Below, piece after piece: positions 7,936 through 16,486 of a stretch of 64,000 bases of DNA. The DNA is from an archaeon (GTDB taxonomy: Archaea > Iainarchaeota > Iainarchaeia > CSSED10-239). The stretch lies in the NCBI GenBank assembly GCA_029563035.1, contig JAKQTP010000212.1:1-64000 (forward strand), in the 5' to 3' direction. Positions within the stretch are counted from its first letter, which is position 1. Each line of letters begins with the position of its first letter. The notes beneath the pieces were generated by a model that searched no databases, had not been told where the DNA came from, and saw only the letters and a list, made by a program, of their open reading frames with translations. The translations under genes were made by a program, and so were the position numbers.

Positions 7936-8856
7936 ATGAAAAATATAGAAGTAATTGAGAGAAAAGGAATTGGTCATCCTGACACAATAGCAGATGATCT
8001 TTCTGAAAGGTTATCTGAAGAGTTGTTCAGAGAATACAATAAGGTCTATGGAAGTCCAAAACATTATAATGTTGATAAAACAATGGTTTGTGCAGGAGAA
8101 ATCCAAAATAACAAATTTACAAATCCAGTAAAGATAGTTTTTGCAGGGCAATACACTAAGTTAAAAAACATTGATGGCATTTTAGAAAAAACCGTAAAAG
8201 ACATTTTGTCTTTTGAAATAAAGAAAGGCATGAAATATGAGGTTTATAATTTCTTAAATCAAGGCAGTCCTGATCTTAACGATATCTTTGCATGTCAAAA
8301 GGCAAACGACACAAGCTTTGCTGTTGGTCTTCCAGAAAGCAAAAATGAAAAATTAGTAAAGGAAATTGGAAACTATATTGATAATCTTCATAAAACAGAC
8401 AAGAACATAGGAAGAGATAACAAAGTAATGTTTGTTTTTGATGGTAAAGAAAAGCACATATATATTGCTCTAGCATTTATTAACAACTTTAAGTCTAAAG
8501 AAGAATATTTTAAATATAAAAAACAATTAGAAGAGAAATTAAAAGCCAAATTTAAAATAAAGAACATACAAATAAATATTGGAGACACAAAAGAACTGCA
8601 ATTTTTAACAAAGACAGGCACATCTCTAGAAATGGGAGATAGTGGTGCAACAGGCAGAGGAAACAGAAGAAATGGATTAATAACTCCAACAAGACCAATG
8701 ACATTAGAAGCCTACTATGGCAAAAACAAAATCACTCACATTGGCAGAACATATCAAGATTTGGCAATTACTATGGCAAGGAAAAAGAAAAAAAATATTC
8801 TTTTACTTAATAAAATTGGTGGAGATATAAAAAAGCCAATTGTTTTTGAGATCTGA
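7936..8856 (+). CDS. mat: S-adenosylmethionine synthetase, archaeal type
   Basis: About 306 residues. It makes S-adenosylmethionine from methionine and ATP. Archaeal MAT signatures are clear: VIERKGIGHPDTIADDL, HYNVDK, NDTSFAVG, and GTSLEMGDSGATGRGNRRNG followed by LITPTRPMTLEAYYGKN. The usual archaeal enzyme is near 400 residues, so this copy is short: the frame ends soon after IGGDIKKP and inter-motif insertions are reduced, while the nucleotide and metal motifs are kept. The ATG at 7936 is chosen over a GTG at 7927 because AAAGGTGA then sits at a normal distance. Probably controlled by the divergent ribbon-helix-helix protein. Confidence 0.9.
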   Translation: MKNIEVIERKGIGHPDTIADDLSERLSEELFREYNKVYGSPKHYNVDKTMVCAGEIQNNKFTNPVKIVFAGQYTKLKNIDGILEKTVKDILSFEIKKGMKYEVYNFLNQGSPDLNDIFACQKANDTSFAVGLPESKNEKLVKEIGNYIDNLHKTDKNIGRDNKVMFVFDGKEKHIYIALAFINNFKSKEEYFKYKKQLEEKLKAKFKIKNIQINIGDTKELQFLTKTGTSLEMGDSGATGRGNRRNGLITPTRPMTLEAYYGKNKITHIGRTYQDLAITMARKKKKNILLLNKIGGDIKKPIVFEI

Positions 8857-8857
8857 T

Positions 8858-10357
8858 TTATTTTTCTAATATTTTTTTTGTTTCTTTTATTGCTTTTTTT
8901 GTTGTCTTAACTATTTTTTTAGCAGTTTTGTGAAGGTTTTTTTGGAGGTGTGCAGTTGTCTGTCCAACTTTTTGTGTAATCTTCTTTTGATTTACTTCAA
9001 ATCTTTTTGTTAATGCAATTATGCCATAACGCACAGGTCTAAAGGTAATTATTTCCATAACTATATTTTTTTCACTTTTTGATGATGGCCTCTTATCTTT
9101 TATTTTGCTTGTAAATATCGCAGTAATTATTCTAAAGAAAACACCAATTGCAAAAACAATTAAAAGTCCGTGTGCTTCTGTGCCATAATAGTTTGTTGCA
9201 ATTTTATTTATTAAGGTACCAAAGAGGGCACCAACAGTTAATGCAGCTGCTTGAAATACCATAAAAAAAGTATAGTGGGTTATTAGGTTTTTTTGAAGAT
9301 TTTGATAGATATAAGTTGTTATTGATAACCCAAGACCAGCAGTAATAAAGGCATCAATAAATATTAGAAATCCTAATATCGCAAGGTTATTTGGAACAGA
9401 AATTAATGCTAATGGATAAAGAGGTATGAAAATCATTGTTGCCTTAAGTACTCTTGTTGCCCCAAACCTATCACAGGCTTTTCCCCAATAGAAAAGGCTT
9501 AATACAACGCCTATTATTGCAATTATTTCTAAAGTTAGATATTTTGTGTAGCTTAGTTTTATGATTTCAAGTAAATAGAACTTATTGTATGGAATAGTAA
9601 TGTAAATACTAAAATAGTAAATAAGAATAACAATCATAAAGTAAAGATAGGTCTTGTCTTTTATCATCTCTTCTTTAAATACAGAAAACATTGGCTTTTT
9701 TTTGTGTACAGTTTCTTTTATTATCTCTTCTTTGTCTTCTGTTTGACTCATTGTGTTAATAAATAATCCAGAAATAAATCTACAAAATCCTGCAAATATA
9801 AAGATTATTGTAAATCCAAGCAAACTATTTTTGTTGTTTATTGCTTGTAATAGATATCCTGCTAGAATTAAAGGTATGATTGAAATCAATTGTAGAATTA
9901 CACTTTTTCGAGCATTATAGTTTCCAATCTTATTTATGTCAAATAACTTTCCTATCCAGTCGGTATAAACAGGTCCAGTAAATTGGCTAATGATTGTAAT
10001 TATTGTTGCTATAATTAACACAAACCAAACTTGTGTTTTACCATCAAACAAAACATGCGAAAAGCCTATTGGTATCCATAAGGCCGCATGCACCATTACA
10101 AAGAAAAAAACCATTTGTTTTTTGGAATTAAATAGTTTTAAGATATCGTATGAAAAAAAGCAAACAATTGCTGCTATTAATAATGGAGCATAAGATAATA
10201 ATCCAACCTCAAAACTGTTAGCCCCAAGTTCTAAAAGATAAGGCGTTAAGAAAACTGCCGTAAGATAATACATTATTGCCCAGAAAATTCCATCCAGTAC
10301 AGAATACTTAAAGTCTCGCTTTTGTTGCGATGGTGTTTGTTTAAAGTTTAAACTCAT
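8858..10357 (-). CDS. MFS-type transporter
   Basis: About 499 residues with roughly 12 membrane segments in two halves, separated by a charged cytoplasmic loop (around SQTEDKEEIIKETVHKKK). Features of the major facilitator superfamily include the early GANSFEVGLLSYAPLL and, at the equivalent point in the second half, YWGKACDRFGATRVLKA, which matches the loop 2-3/8-9 motif. The C-terminal tail (last ~60 residues) is Lys-rich and amphipathic (HLQKNLHKTAKKIVKTTKK), unusual for the family. Substrate is unknown. The start at 10357 fits a TATA-like AATTTAAATTG at 10389-10399; a longer start at 10384 is possible. Confidence 0.75.
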   Translation of the reverse strand: MSLNFKQTPSQQKRDFKYSVLDGIFWAIMYYLTAVFLTPYLLELGANSFEVGLLSYAPLLIAAIVCFFSYDILKLFNSKKQMVFFFVMVHAALWIPIGFSHVLFDGKTQVWFVLIIATIITIISQFTGPVYTDWIGKLFDINKIGNYNARKSVILQLISIIPLILAGYLLQAINNKNSLLGFTIIFIFAGFCRFISGLFINTMSQTEDKEEIIKETVHKKKPMFSVFKEEMIKDKTYLYFMIVILIYYFSIYITIPYNKFYLLEIIKLSYTKYLTLEIIAIIGVVLSLFYWGKACDRFGATRVLKATMIFIPLYPLALISVPNNLAILGFLIFIDAFITAGLGLSITTYIYQNLQKNLITHYTFFMVFQAAALTVGALFGTLINKIATNYYGTEAHGLLIVFAIGVFFRIITAIFTSKIKDKRPSSKSEKNIVMEIITFRPVRYGIIALTKRFEVNQKKITQKVGQTTAHLQKNLHKTAKKIVKTTKKAIKETKKILEK

Positions 10358-10465
10358 ATGAAGATCAATATAATAATATAACAAAAATCAATTTAAATTA
10401 TGCTTTTAGGTTTTGTCCTAAGTAAATACTAATATTTAAAAACACAAAGAACCTAAATTGTTTAT

Positions 10466-11071
10466 ATGGATGAGAAGATCACTATTGACAAAGATACTTT
10501 AAAAGCAATAGCTTCAGATACCCGTTTAAATATACTTAAACAATTAGATAAGAAAAAACACACTCTTTCTGATCTTTCAAAATCCTTAAAACTTAGTGGC
10601 CCAACAATCAAGGAACATCTAGATGTTCTTTCAAAGGCAGGCCTAGTTAGAAAAGAAGCTTCTTTAAGAAAATGGAAATATTATTCTTTAACTTTAAAAG
10701 GAAAAGGAATATTAAGGCCTAACGAAACTAAGCTTTTCTTAACCTTGTTAATCTGTGTTGTTGTTGGTCTAGGTTTACTTGTTATGTTAGGGTTGTTTAT
10801 GAATTTGGGTTCTGCAACAGGGAAAGGTTCAACTCAGCTAAATTCAGTAGACATGATGACAACATCTGCAGAGAACTCCACATTGGTTGCAAGAGATTCT
10901 ACAAATGTAACAACAGAAGCAGTAGTAGTAACCGGCATGACTGATCAAAATATTACAAAACCAATTAAGAAACCATTATTCAATTCAAATTATCTTATAT
11001 TAACTATATTGATTTTGATAATATTTTTGGTTTTTGTATGGTTTATAAATGAAAAACAGAAATATAAATAA
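10466..11071 (+). CDS. ArsR-like winged-helix regulator with two membrane segments
   Basis: A 201-residue protein. Residues ~8-80 form an ArsR-type winged helix (ASDTRLNILKQL, HTLSDLSKSLKLSGPTIKEHLDVLSKAGLVRK, then a wing WKYYSLT). Two membrane segments follow, at about 90-112 and 178-196, separated by a ~65-residue Ser/Thr-rich loop that would lie outside the cell. This makes it a membrane-tethered transcription factor that could sense an external or membrane signal directly. ATG is leaderless-compatible, with a TATA-like ATATTTAAA about 30 bases upstream. It is divergent from the MFS transporter gene, which may be a target. Confidence 0.75.
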   Translation: MDEKITIDKDTLKAIASDTRLNILKQLDKKKHTLSDLSKSLKLSGPTIKEHLDVLSKAGLVRKEASLRKWKYYSLTLKGKGILRPNETKLFLTLLICVVVGLGLLVMLGLFMNLGSATGKGSTQLNSVDMMTTSAENSTLVARDSTNVTTEAVVVTGMTDQNITKPIKKPLFNSNYLILTILILIIFLVFVWFINEKQKYK

Positions 11072-11131
11072 CCTACCTCTTTTTAATCTTTTTATATTTT
11101 ATTTATTTATAAATAATAAAGCGAAATAAAT

Positions 11132-12085
11132 ATGAAAACACTAATTTTTTATCATAATGATGTTGATGGGTTAACTTCTGCTTTAGGTTTTACTTATAAC
11201 GATTATATGCAAAATCACGACAACAAAATTCCAAGCTATGAAGATCTTAGAAAAGATTATTTCTTTTTTGAAGTGCATTATGGTATAAAGAATATTTTTG
11301 AATATTTCTCTGATTGTGGTTTTGATTGGGATAGATTTGATAGGGTTGTTGTTTTAGATTTCTGTTTTAATAAAAACATTATGCTTCAGCTTTTAGAGAA
11401 ATATAAAGAAAACTTCATATGGTTTGATCATCACAAAAACACAATAGATGAGCTTTCTAAATATGATATACCTGGCATGAGACACGATTTGATGGCAACA
11501 TCAACAATCGTTTGGAGATATTTTGATAAAAAGCCTTGTCTTTTTTCAAGATATGTTGAGGATATGGATATCTGGAAATGGGAATTGCCAAATTCTAATG
11601 AAATATTACAATATGTAGATTTTTTATATATGCAAATTAATGACAAAGACAATCCAGAAAAAGAATTTGAAATTATAAATCTTTTCTTGAAATATTTCAA
11701 TGATGAATATTTTAATTCTCAAATAGCAGAAATCGCTAATCAAGGAAAACTAATAGATGTTTATATAAAAACAAAAGTAAAAGATGACATAAATAAAGGC
11801 AAGAAAACAACCTTTGAAGGATATAATGCTTTTGTTTTAAATTCTCAGTTTAAGCCTGGTTTTGTTTCTGATTATATTTTTAATAATAAAGATTACGATG
11901 ATATTGAGTTGGTTATTGTTTGGTATAAGAGTTATGCAAAATCAGGAGAAAAACAAAATTTTGATAAAGTAAGTTTAAGATCTAAATCAATTGATTGTTC
12001 CGAAATTGCAAGAAAATATGGTGGCAATGGCCACCCTAAAGCAAGTGGTTTTGTTATTTCTGATATAGATGATATCATACAATAG
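11132..12085 (+). CDS. DHH-family phosphoesterase
   Basis: A 317-residue protein with the DHH motifs: FYHNDVDGLTSA (motif I), VVVLDFCF (motif II) and FIWFDHHKNTID (the DHH triad). The C-terminal DHHA1 domain ends in GGNGHPKASGFVIS. Such proteins are metal-dependent phosphodiesterases acting on oligonucleotides (nanoRNase), cyclic dinucleotides, or 3',5'-bisphosphates. It lacks extra DNA-binding or RecJ OB regions, so it is closer to Nrn-type enzymes than to full RecJ. The middle portion replaces the usual spacing with an Asp/Trp-rich segment (VEDMDIWKWELPN). Preceded by its own AT-rich promoter. Confidence 0.8.
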   Translation: MKTLIFYHNDVDGLTSALGFTYNDYMQNHDNKIPSYEDLRKDYFFFEVHYGIKNIFEYFSDCGFDWDRFDRVVVLDFCFNKNIMLQLLEKYKENFIWFDHHKNTIDELSKYDIPGMRHDLMATSTIVWRYFDKKPCLFSRYVEDMDIWKWELPNSNEILQYVDFLYMQINDKDNPEKEFEIINLFLKYFNDEYFNSQIAEIANQGKLIDVYIKTKVKDDINKGKKTTFEGYNAFVLNSQFKPGFVSDYIFNNKDYDDIELVIVWYKSYAKSGEKQNFDKVSLRSKSIDCSEIARKYGGNGHPKASGFVISDIDDIIQ

Positions 12086-12172
12086 AGATTTCTTTTAGTT
12101 TTGTCATTTTTACCTACACAAACAATTTGATATACAATTATATTTAAATTATTTTAGGTTTATAATTATTTA

Positions 12173-13558
12173 ATGACAAACAATTACGACATTATTATTA
12201 TAGGTGCAGGACCTGCTGGTATTTTTTCAGCATACGAATTAACAAAATCAGTTTCTACTAAAGATCTTAAAATATTATTGATAGATAAAGGGCAATTGGT
12301 AGAAAACAGGCAAAAAACAGATGTTATGACTGGCTTTGGTGGTTCTGGGACTTTTTCTGATGGTAAGCTTCATTTTACTCCTGTCTTAAGCCACGAAAAG
12401 ATGTTTCATCTTTATTCTATATCTGAATATCAAGAATATCTAGATTATGTTGAAAAACTATTTATTGATTTTGGAGTGCCTCCAGAATATTATCCTAAAG
12501 ATTTAAAGAAAACACAGGAAATTGTTGATATTGCTCAAAAAAATAATATTAAACTATTTATTCGTAAAACAATACATGTTGGAACAGATAGACTTCCTGC
12601 TGTTATTCAAAATATAGAAAATCACCTTAAGAAACATAACATAGAGTTATTGCCAAACACAGAAGTTGTTGATTTGCTTGTTAAGGATAATGTGATTTAT
12701 GGAGTAAAATTAATTGATGGCACTGAACTTAATGCAAAATATGTAATTTGTGCACCAGGCAGATACAATTCTTCTTGGGTTGAAAAACTCTCACAAAAAT
12801 ATAATCTTGAAAAGCTCTATGATAAGATAGAAGTTGGAGTAAGAGTAGAATTCCCTGCTGCACTGATTGCAAAGCACGCAGAATTAATGTATGAAACAGT
12901 ATACCTAATGTATTCTAAAACATATGATGATGTGGTTAGAACTTTTTGTCCGTGTCCTAATGGCTATGTAGCTACTGAAGAGTATGATGATTTTGTTTGC
13001 GTTAATGGCTATAGTAATCATAACCTAGATGGTAAAAACTCTAACTTTGCATTAGTCACAGAAGTCAAGTTAACAGAGCCACTTGAAAACACAAGACTTT
13101 ATGCAAACTTTGTAGCACAAGGTGCGACATTAGTTGGTGGAGGAAAGCCAATTGTTCAAAGATTTAAAGATTTACAGGCTGGCAGAAGAAGCACATATAG
13201 AAGATTACAACATGCTCATATTTCTCCATCTTTAAAGGAGGCAATACCTGGAGATATTGGGTTAGCTTTACCTTACAGAATTACAAAAAATCTAATTGAA
13301 GGAATAGAAATGCTTGATAAGATTCTTCCTGGCTTAAAAGGAGATTCCACTTTTCTTTATGCTCCAGAAGTAAAATTCAGATCTACAAAGATAAAAACAA
13401 ATAAATATCTTGAAACACAAATTAAAAATTTATTTATGGTTGGAGACGGTGCAGGAGTTTCTGGTAACATTGTTGGTGCAGCAATAACCGGAATTATCGC
13501 AGCTCAAGGAATTATAGATAAAGAAAAGCAAAAATTAATTTCTAATTATTCTATATAA
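12173..13558 (+). CDS. FAD-dependent dehydrogenase (COG2509-like)
   Basis: A 461-residue flavoprotein. The N-terminal dinucleotide fold is explicit (YDIIIIGAGPAGIFSAYEL), followed by a family-typical GFGGSGTFSDGKLHF segment. A second FAD-contact region appears near the end (NLFMVGDGAGVSGNIVGA). Motif order and length match uncharacterised FAD-dependent dehydrogenases related to geranylgeranyl reductase/HI0933 groups. The substrate is not known. A CPCPNG segment could hold a redox disulfide. It is convergent with the CofE-like gene and overlaps it by eight bases, a sign of compact packing. Confidence 0.8.
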   Translation: MTNNYDIIIIGAGPAGIFSAYELTKSVSTKDLKILLIDKGQLVENRQKTDVMTGFGGSGTFSDGKLHFTPVLSHEKMFHLYSISEYQEYLDYVEKLFIDFGVPPEYYPKDLKKTQEIVDIAQKNNIKLFIRKTIHVGTDRLPAVIQNIENHLKKHNIELLPNTEVVDLLVKDNVIYGVKLIDGTELNAKYVICAPGRYNSSWVEKLSQKYNLEKLYDKIEVGVRVEFPAALIAKHAELMYETVYLMYSKTYDDVVRTFCPCPNGYVATEEYDDFVCVNGYSNHNLDGKNSNFALVTEVKLTEPLENTRLYANFVAQGATLVGGGKPIVQRFKDLQAGRRSTYRRLQHAHISPSLKEAIPGDIGLALPYRITKNLIEGIEMLDKILPGLKGDSTFLYAPEVKFRSTKIKTNKYLETQIKNLFMVGDGAGVSGNIVGAAITGIIAAQGIIDKEKQKLISNYSI

Positions 13559-14735
13559 AACCTCTTACAATAACAACAGGTGTGTTTGCATCTGCACTAC
13601 CAGAAACTAAATCAGCAAGACTTGCTACAAGGTTTTTAACTTTTCTTGGTGTAGTTCCTTCACAAGCAATTTCCCCTTTGTCTGTTCCACTCATTATTCT
13701 TTTCTTTTCTCTTTCTATTGCTTTTATTATTTCTTCTTTGCTTTTGCCTTCGCTATAGAGTTTTTGCATTAGATATTTGGTTTTTACACCCACTCTTCTT
13801 GTATTTTGAATTCCTTGTGTTACTCCAAATGCACATACAGGGTCTGCAAGTTCATAAATTCCAGTATCTGGATCTTTATATGCCCCATCGCCATACACCA
13901 TAACTTCTATATTTTTTTTAAATTCTTTTTTGACCATTTTTTGAATTTCAAGACAAACCTTGTCTGCATCTCTTGGTGGCAATTTTAATAGCCCTTTGTC
14001 AGGATCAAGTATGTTTGAACCTAAAAGCCCATATTCAGAGTGTGCCTTTTCATTTTTGTCAGAGCAGATGTCCTGAAGTGTGATTGTGTTTTTAAATTTC
14101 GGTTTTATTTTTTTAAGCAAATTATTTCTATCATGTACATTTGAAATTATTAACCCATCAATTTTTGATTTAATAATATCTTCTGGGTTATTAGACAGAA
14201 AAATTTCTGCTTTTGCCCCTTTTTCCTTAATAATATCCTCATAGAATTTTATATAGTCCATTCCAGTTTCTGGATGTAAAAATCTGTTTTTTCCAATCAT
14301 TTGTAAAGTAATCTTATCTTCTGATTTTAATTTTTTCTTTCTTAAGAAATCTTCAGAAATTATTTGATTTCCTTGTTCATCAGCAGGAAAAGACAATTGC
14401 ACTATTACTTTTCCATTAGGTACTGAACTTGCAATTGCTTGAAGTATTAAAGAAAATCTGTTTCTTGAAGTTATTGGAAACAACACTCCTATTTTTGAAT
14501 TTTTTTTGAGTTTTAATTTGTTATTAATGTCTTTACTTATATCTGAAAGATTTACGAAATTGTTTTGTGTGATTGCAACAACAGCTTCTTTTACACACAA
14601 AATATCTTCATTTTTTAAAAGTTCTGGGTTTTTCTTAAATGTTGTTTTTATAATTTCTACAATTTTATCTTTTGGGGTAATGATCCCTGTCTTTACTCCA
14701 TATGCGATTACGCCTGTATTTTTGTTATTGATCAT
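13551..14735 (-). CDS. CofE-like F420-0:glutamate ligase family protein
   Basis: A 394-residue protein resembling the F420 gamma-glutamyl ligase superfamily: an early GVKTGIITPKDKIVEII, the acid-rich VMVYGDGAYKDPDTGIYELADP in the second half, and a C-terminal SGTDKGEIACEGTTPRKVKNLVASLADL. CofE adds glutamate to F420-0. No other F420 or methanogenic gene is visible in this window, and distant members of the family occur in organisms without F420, so it may ligate an amino acid to another phosphate- or carboxylate-bearing acceptor. Longer than classical CofE (~250 residues). Family call moderate; reaction unknown. Confidence 0.55.
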   Translation of the reverse strand: MINNKNTGVIAYGVKTGIITPKDKIVEIIKTTFKKNPELLKNEDILCVKEAVVAITQNNFVNLSDISKDINNKLKLKKNSKIGVLFPITSRNRFSLILQAIASSVPNGKVIVQLSFPADEQGNQIISEDFLRKKKLKSEDKITLQMIGKNRFLHPETGMDYIKFYEDIIKEKGAKAEIFLSNNPEDIIKSKIDGLIISNVHDRNNLLKKIKPKFKNTITLQDICSDKNEKAHSEYGLLGSNILDPDKGLLKLPPRDADKVCLEIQKMVKKEFKKNIEVMVYGDGAYKDPDTGIYELADPVCAFGVTQGIQNTRRVGVKTKYLMQKLYSEGKSKEEIIKAIEREKKRIMSGTDKGEIACEGTTPRKVKNLVASLADLVSGSADANTPVVIVRGFI

Positions 14736-14845
14736 TTTGTTTTACACTCCTTTCTGTTATGTTATATTATAGATTAAATAAAAAATATGCTTTTAAACAT
14801 TTGTATTTATCATATTAATTAAAAAAATAAAAAGGTGAATTTAAA

Positions 14846-15316
14846 ATGGTATTATATAAATATTGTCCAAAATGTTATTCTTTGAATGTAGGATTAGATT
14901 ATGCAAGTGGTAGCCAAAAATGTAGGCAATGTGGTTATATTGGGGCTATGTCTCAAGACAGCATAGATAAAATAAATGTTATGAAGAAATCAAAAGATAG
15001 TCAAAGATATGCAGCAGCAACAAGCAGTGCAAAACCAACTTTAAAAGCAGCAGGCCCAGAAAGTGATTGTGAGGTTATTAGAAAAGATGACCCTTATAAT
15101 GACGATATTGAAAAGATAGAGGTTGCAGAAAAAGAATATGTGGCTGAAGAAAATGATAAAGACATTGATGATTTAGAAGCAAGACAATCAAATATTATGA
15201 AAAGATCTGCTCAGCAACCAATTCCACAAAGACACGGTATTTCTCCAAAAAATACTCTTTCAGCAAAAGAAAGATTAAAAGGAAAGAGTGATGGAAAAGA
15301 TTGGGATTTATTATAA
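14846..15316 (+). CDS. Zinc-ribbon protein with charged low-complexity tail
   Basis: A 156-residue protein. Residues 1-35 form a zinc ribbon (Cys7/Cys10 in CPKC, Cys26/Cys29 in CRQC), similar in form to the N-terminal ribbon of transcription factor B or to small rubredoxin-like ribbons. The remaining ~120 residues are polar, Glu/Lys-rich and probably disordered, with no cyclin-like repeats, so it is not a TFB. An AAAGGTGAATTTAAA ribosome binding region precedes the ATG. It could be a nucleic-acid or protein adapter. No specific family recognised. Confidence 0.6.
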   Translation: MVLYKYCPKCYSLNVGLDYASGSQKCRQCGYIGAMSQDSIDKINVMKKSKDSQRYAAATSSAKPTLKAAGPESDCEVIRKDDPYNDDIEKIEVAEKEYVAEENDKDIDDLEARQSNIMKRSAQQPIPQRHGISPKNTLSAKERLKGKSDGKDWDLL

Positions 15317-15318
15317 TT

Positions 15319-16191
15319 TTATTTTATCTTTTCATATTCTTTTTTTAGAAGTAGGGCATCTTTGTGAGGTATTGGGCTTTCTGAAATTATAACACCGTTT
15401 GCTTTACTCTCTACCAATTTTTCAAGGATCTTTTTGTAAGGAAAATCATTTACTTTATCTTCAAGCATAACATGGTTTCTCTCGCCTTTTGGTGAATATT
15501 CAATTCCTGACATATGGCAATGCATTTGCTTAACATAATCTGGATAACTATTTAGTTTTTCAAAAAAAGAGTTTATATTTTTTTGCTCTTTAAAATATCC
15601 GTTTTTTCTGGCGTGCTGGTGAGAAAAGTCAATTACTGGTAAAACCCTTTCTTCTTTGTATTTATCATAGAAATAAAAGATGTCTTCAAGAGAACCGACT
15701 TGCGTTTCTTTTCCTGTAAGCTCTAAGCCAATATTTATTTTTTCTTTATTTCCACGCTTGTCAAGTTCTGAGATTATCTTCTCTAGGCCAAGAGATATTT
15801 TTTCAAGAACAATTGCCCTTTCTTGGTTTTGAAAATAGCCAGGGTGAAACAATGCGATTTTGGAACCGATTTCTTGTCCAACTAATAGTGAGTTTGTAAT
15901 ATAACCTATGCTATTTCTAATAATCTCTGGATCAAAAGAACTAAGGTTGATATAATAAGGACAATGAATACTAAGAAGAATGTTTTTTTCTTCTGCGGTC
16001 TTTCTTATCTCTTGTAGTTTTTCTTTGTTATTAAGCTTAAGATAAACTCCTCTAACAAACTCAATCTCTAAAGCATCAAGATCAAAAGAAGCAACTTCTA
16101 ATATTCCTTTGGTGGTTTGATCTTTTACCTTTGGTATTACTCCATTTGATATACCTGGAATTCCCGCAGTTCCAAAATATAACTTATTCAT
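15319..16191 (-). CDS. Endonuclease IV-like TIM-barrel protein
   Basis: A 290-residue protein with the AP-endonuclease 2/xylose isomerase-like barrel. Ordered metal-ligand candidates are visible: LLSIHCPYYINL, IALFHPGYF, IGLELTG, LPVIDFSHQHARKNG, YVKQMHCHMSG, and VIISESP near the end, matching the His/Glu/Asp trinuclear zinc site of endonuclease IV. That enzyme cuts DNA at abasic sites. Sugar-phosphate isomerase relatives share the fold, but the pattern HCPYYINL and the Glu-Ser-Pro ending favour the DNA-repair branch. Its start overlaps the stop of the ferredoxin gene by four bases, so the two share an operon. Confidence 0.75.
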   Translation of the reverse strand: MNKLYFGTAGIPGISNGVIPKVKDQTTKGILEVASFDLDALEIEFVRGVYLKLNNKEKLQEIRKTAEEKNILLSIHCPYYINLSSFDPEIIRNSIGYITNSLLVGQEIGSKIALFHPGYFQNQERAIVLEKISLGLEKIISELDKRGNKEKINIGLELTGKETQVGSLEDIFYFYDKYKEERVLPVIDFSHQHARKNGYFKEQKNINSFFEKLNSYPDYVKQMHCHMSGIEYSPKGERNHVMLEDKVNDFPYKKILEKLVESKANGVIISESPIPHKDALLLKKEYEKIK

Positions 16192-16379
16192 TCTTTTTCA
16201 ATCTTTATACAAGAAACCGGGCAACTATCTGCAGCAACCTGGTTACAGCCTATTTCTGTAATTTTTACTTTTTTTGGTACGGGTTTATCGCCTTGGTGTA
16301 CCCAATTATCTGGGCAAACAGCAACACAAGCTCCACAACCCACACATTTGTTTTTATCTTGTATGATTTTAAATCCCAT
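16188..16379 (-). CDS. Small [4Fe-4S] ferredoxin
   Basis: A 63-residue ferredoxin. Cys12, Cys15 and Cys18 (CVGCGACVAVCP) and Cys57 (CPVSCIKI) would ligate one [4Fe-4S] cluster; Cys22 and Cys53 could form a disulfide as in thermococcal ferredoxins, and Cys45 is extra. It carries single electrons in the cytoplasm. It is the first gene of a two-gene unit with the endonuclease IV-like protein, with which it shares a four-base overlap, and it is divergent from the TadC-like gene. A redox partner role for nearby enzymes (FAD dehydrogenase, radical SAM) is possible but not shown. Confidence 0.85.
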   Translation of the reverse strand: MGFKIIQDKNKCVGCGACVAVCPDNWVHQGDKPVPKKVKITEIGCNQVAADSCPVSCIKIEKE

Positions 16380-16486
16380 TGAATCGCTCCTTAATTTTTA
16401 TTACATTAATAAAATATAAAATAAACATGTATTTAAATGTTTCTTTCCTCTATAAATATATTTTATTATTAAAAAATAGATGTATA

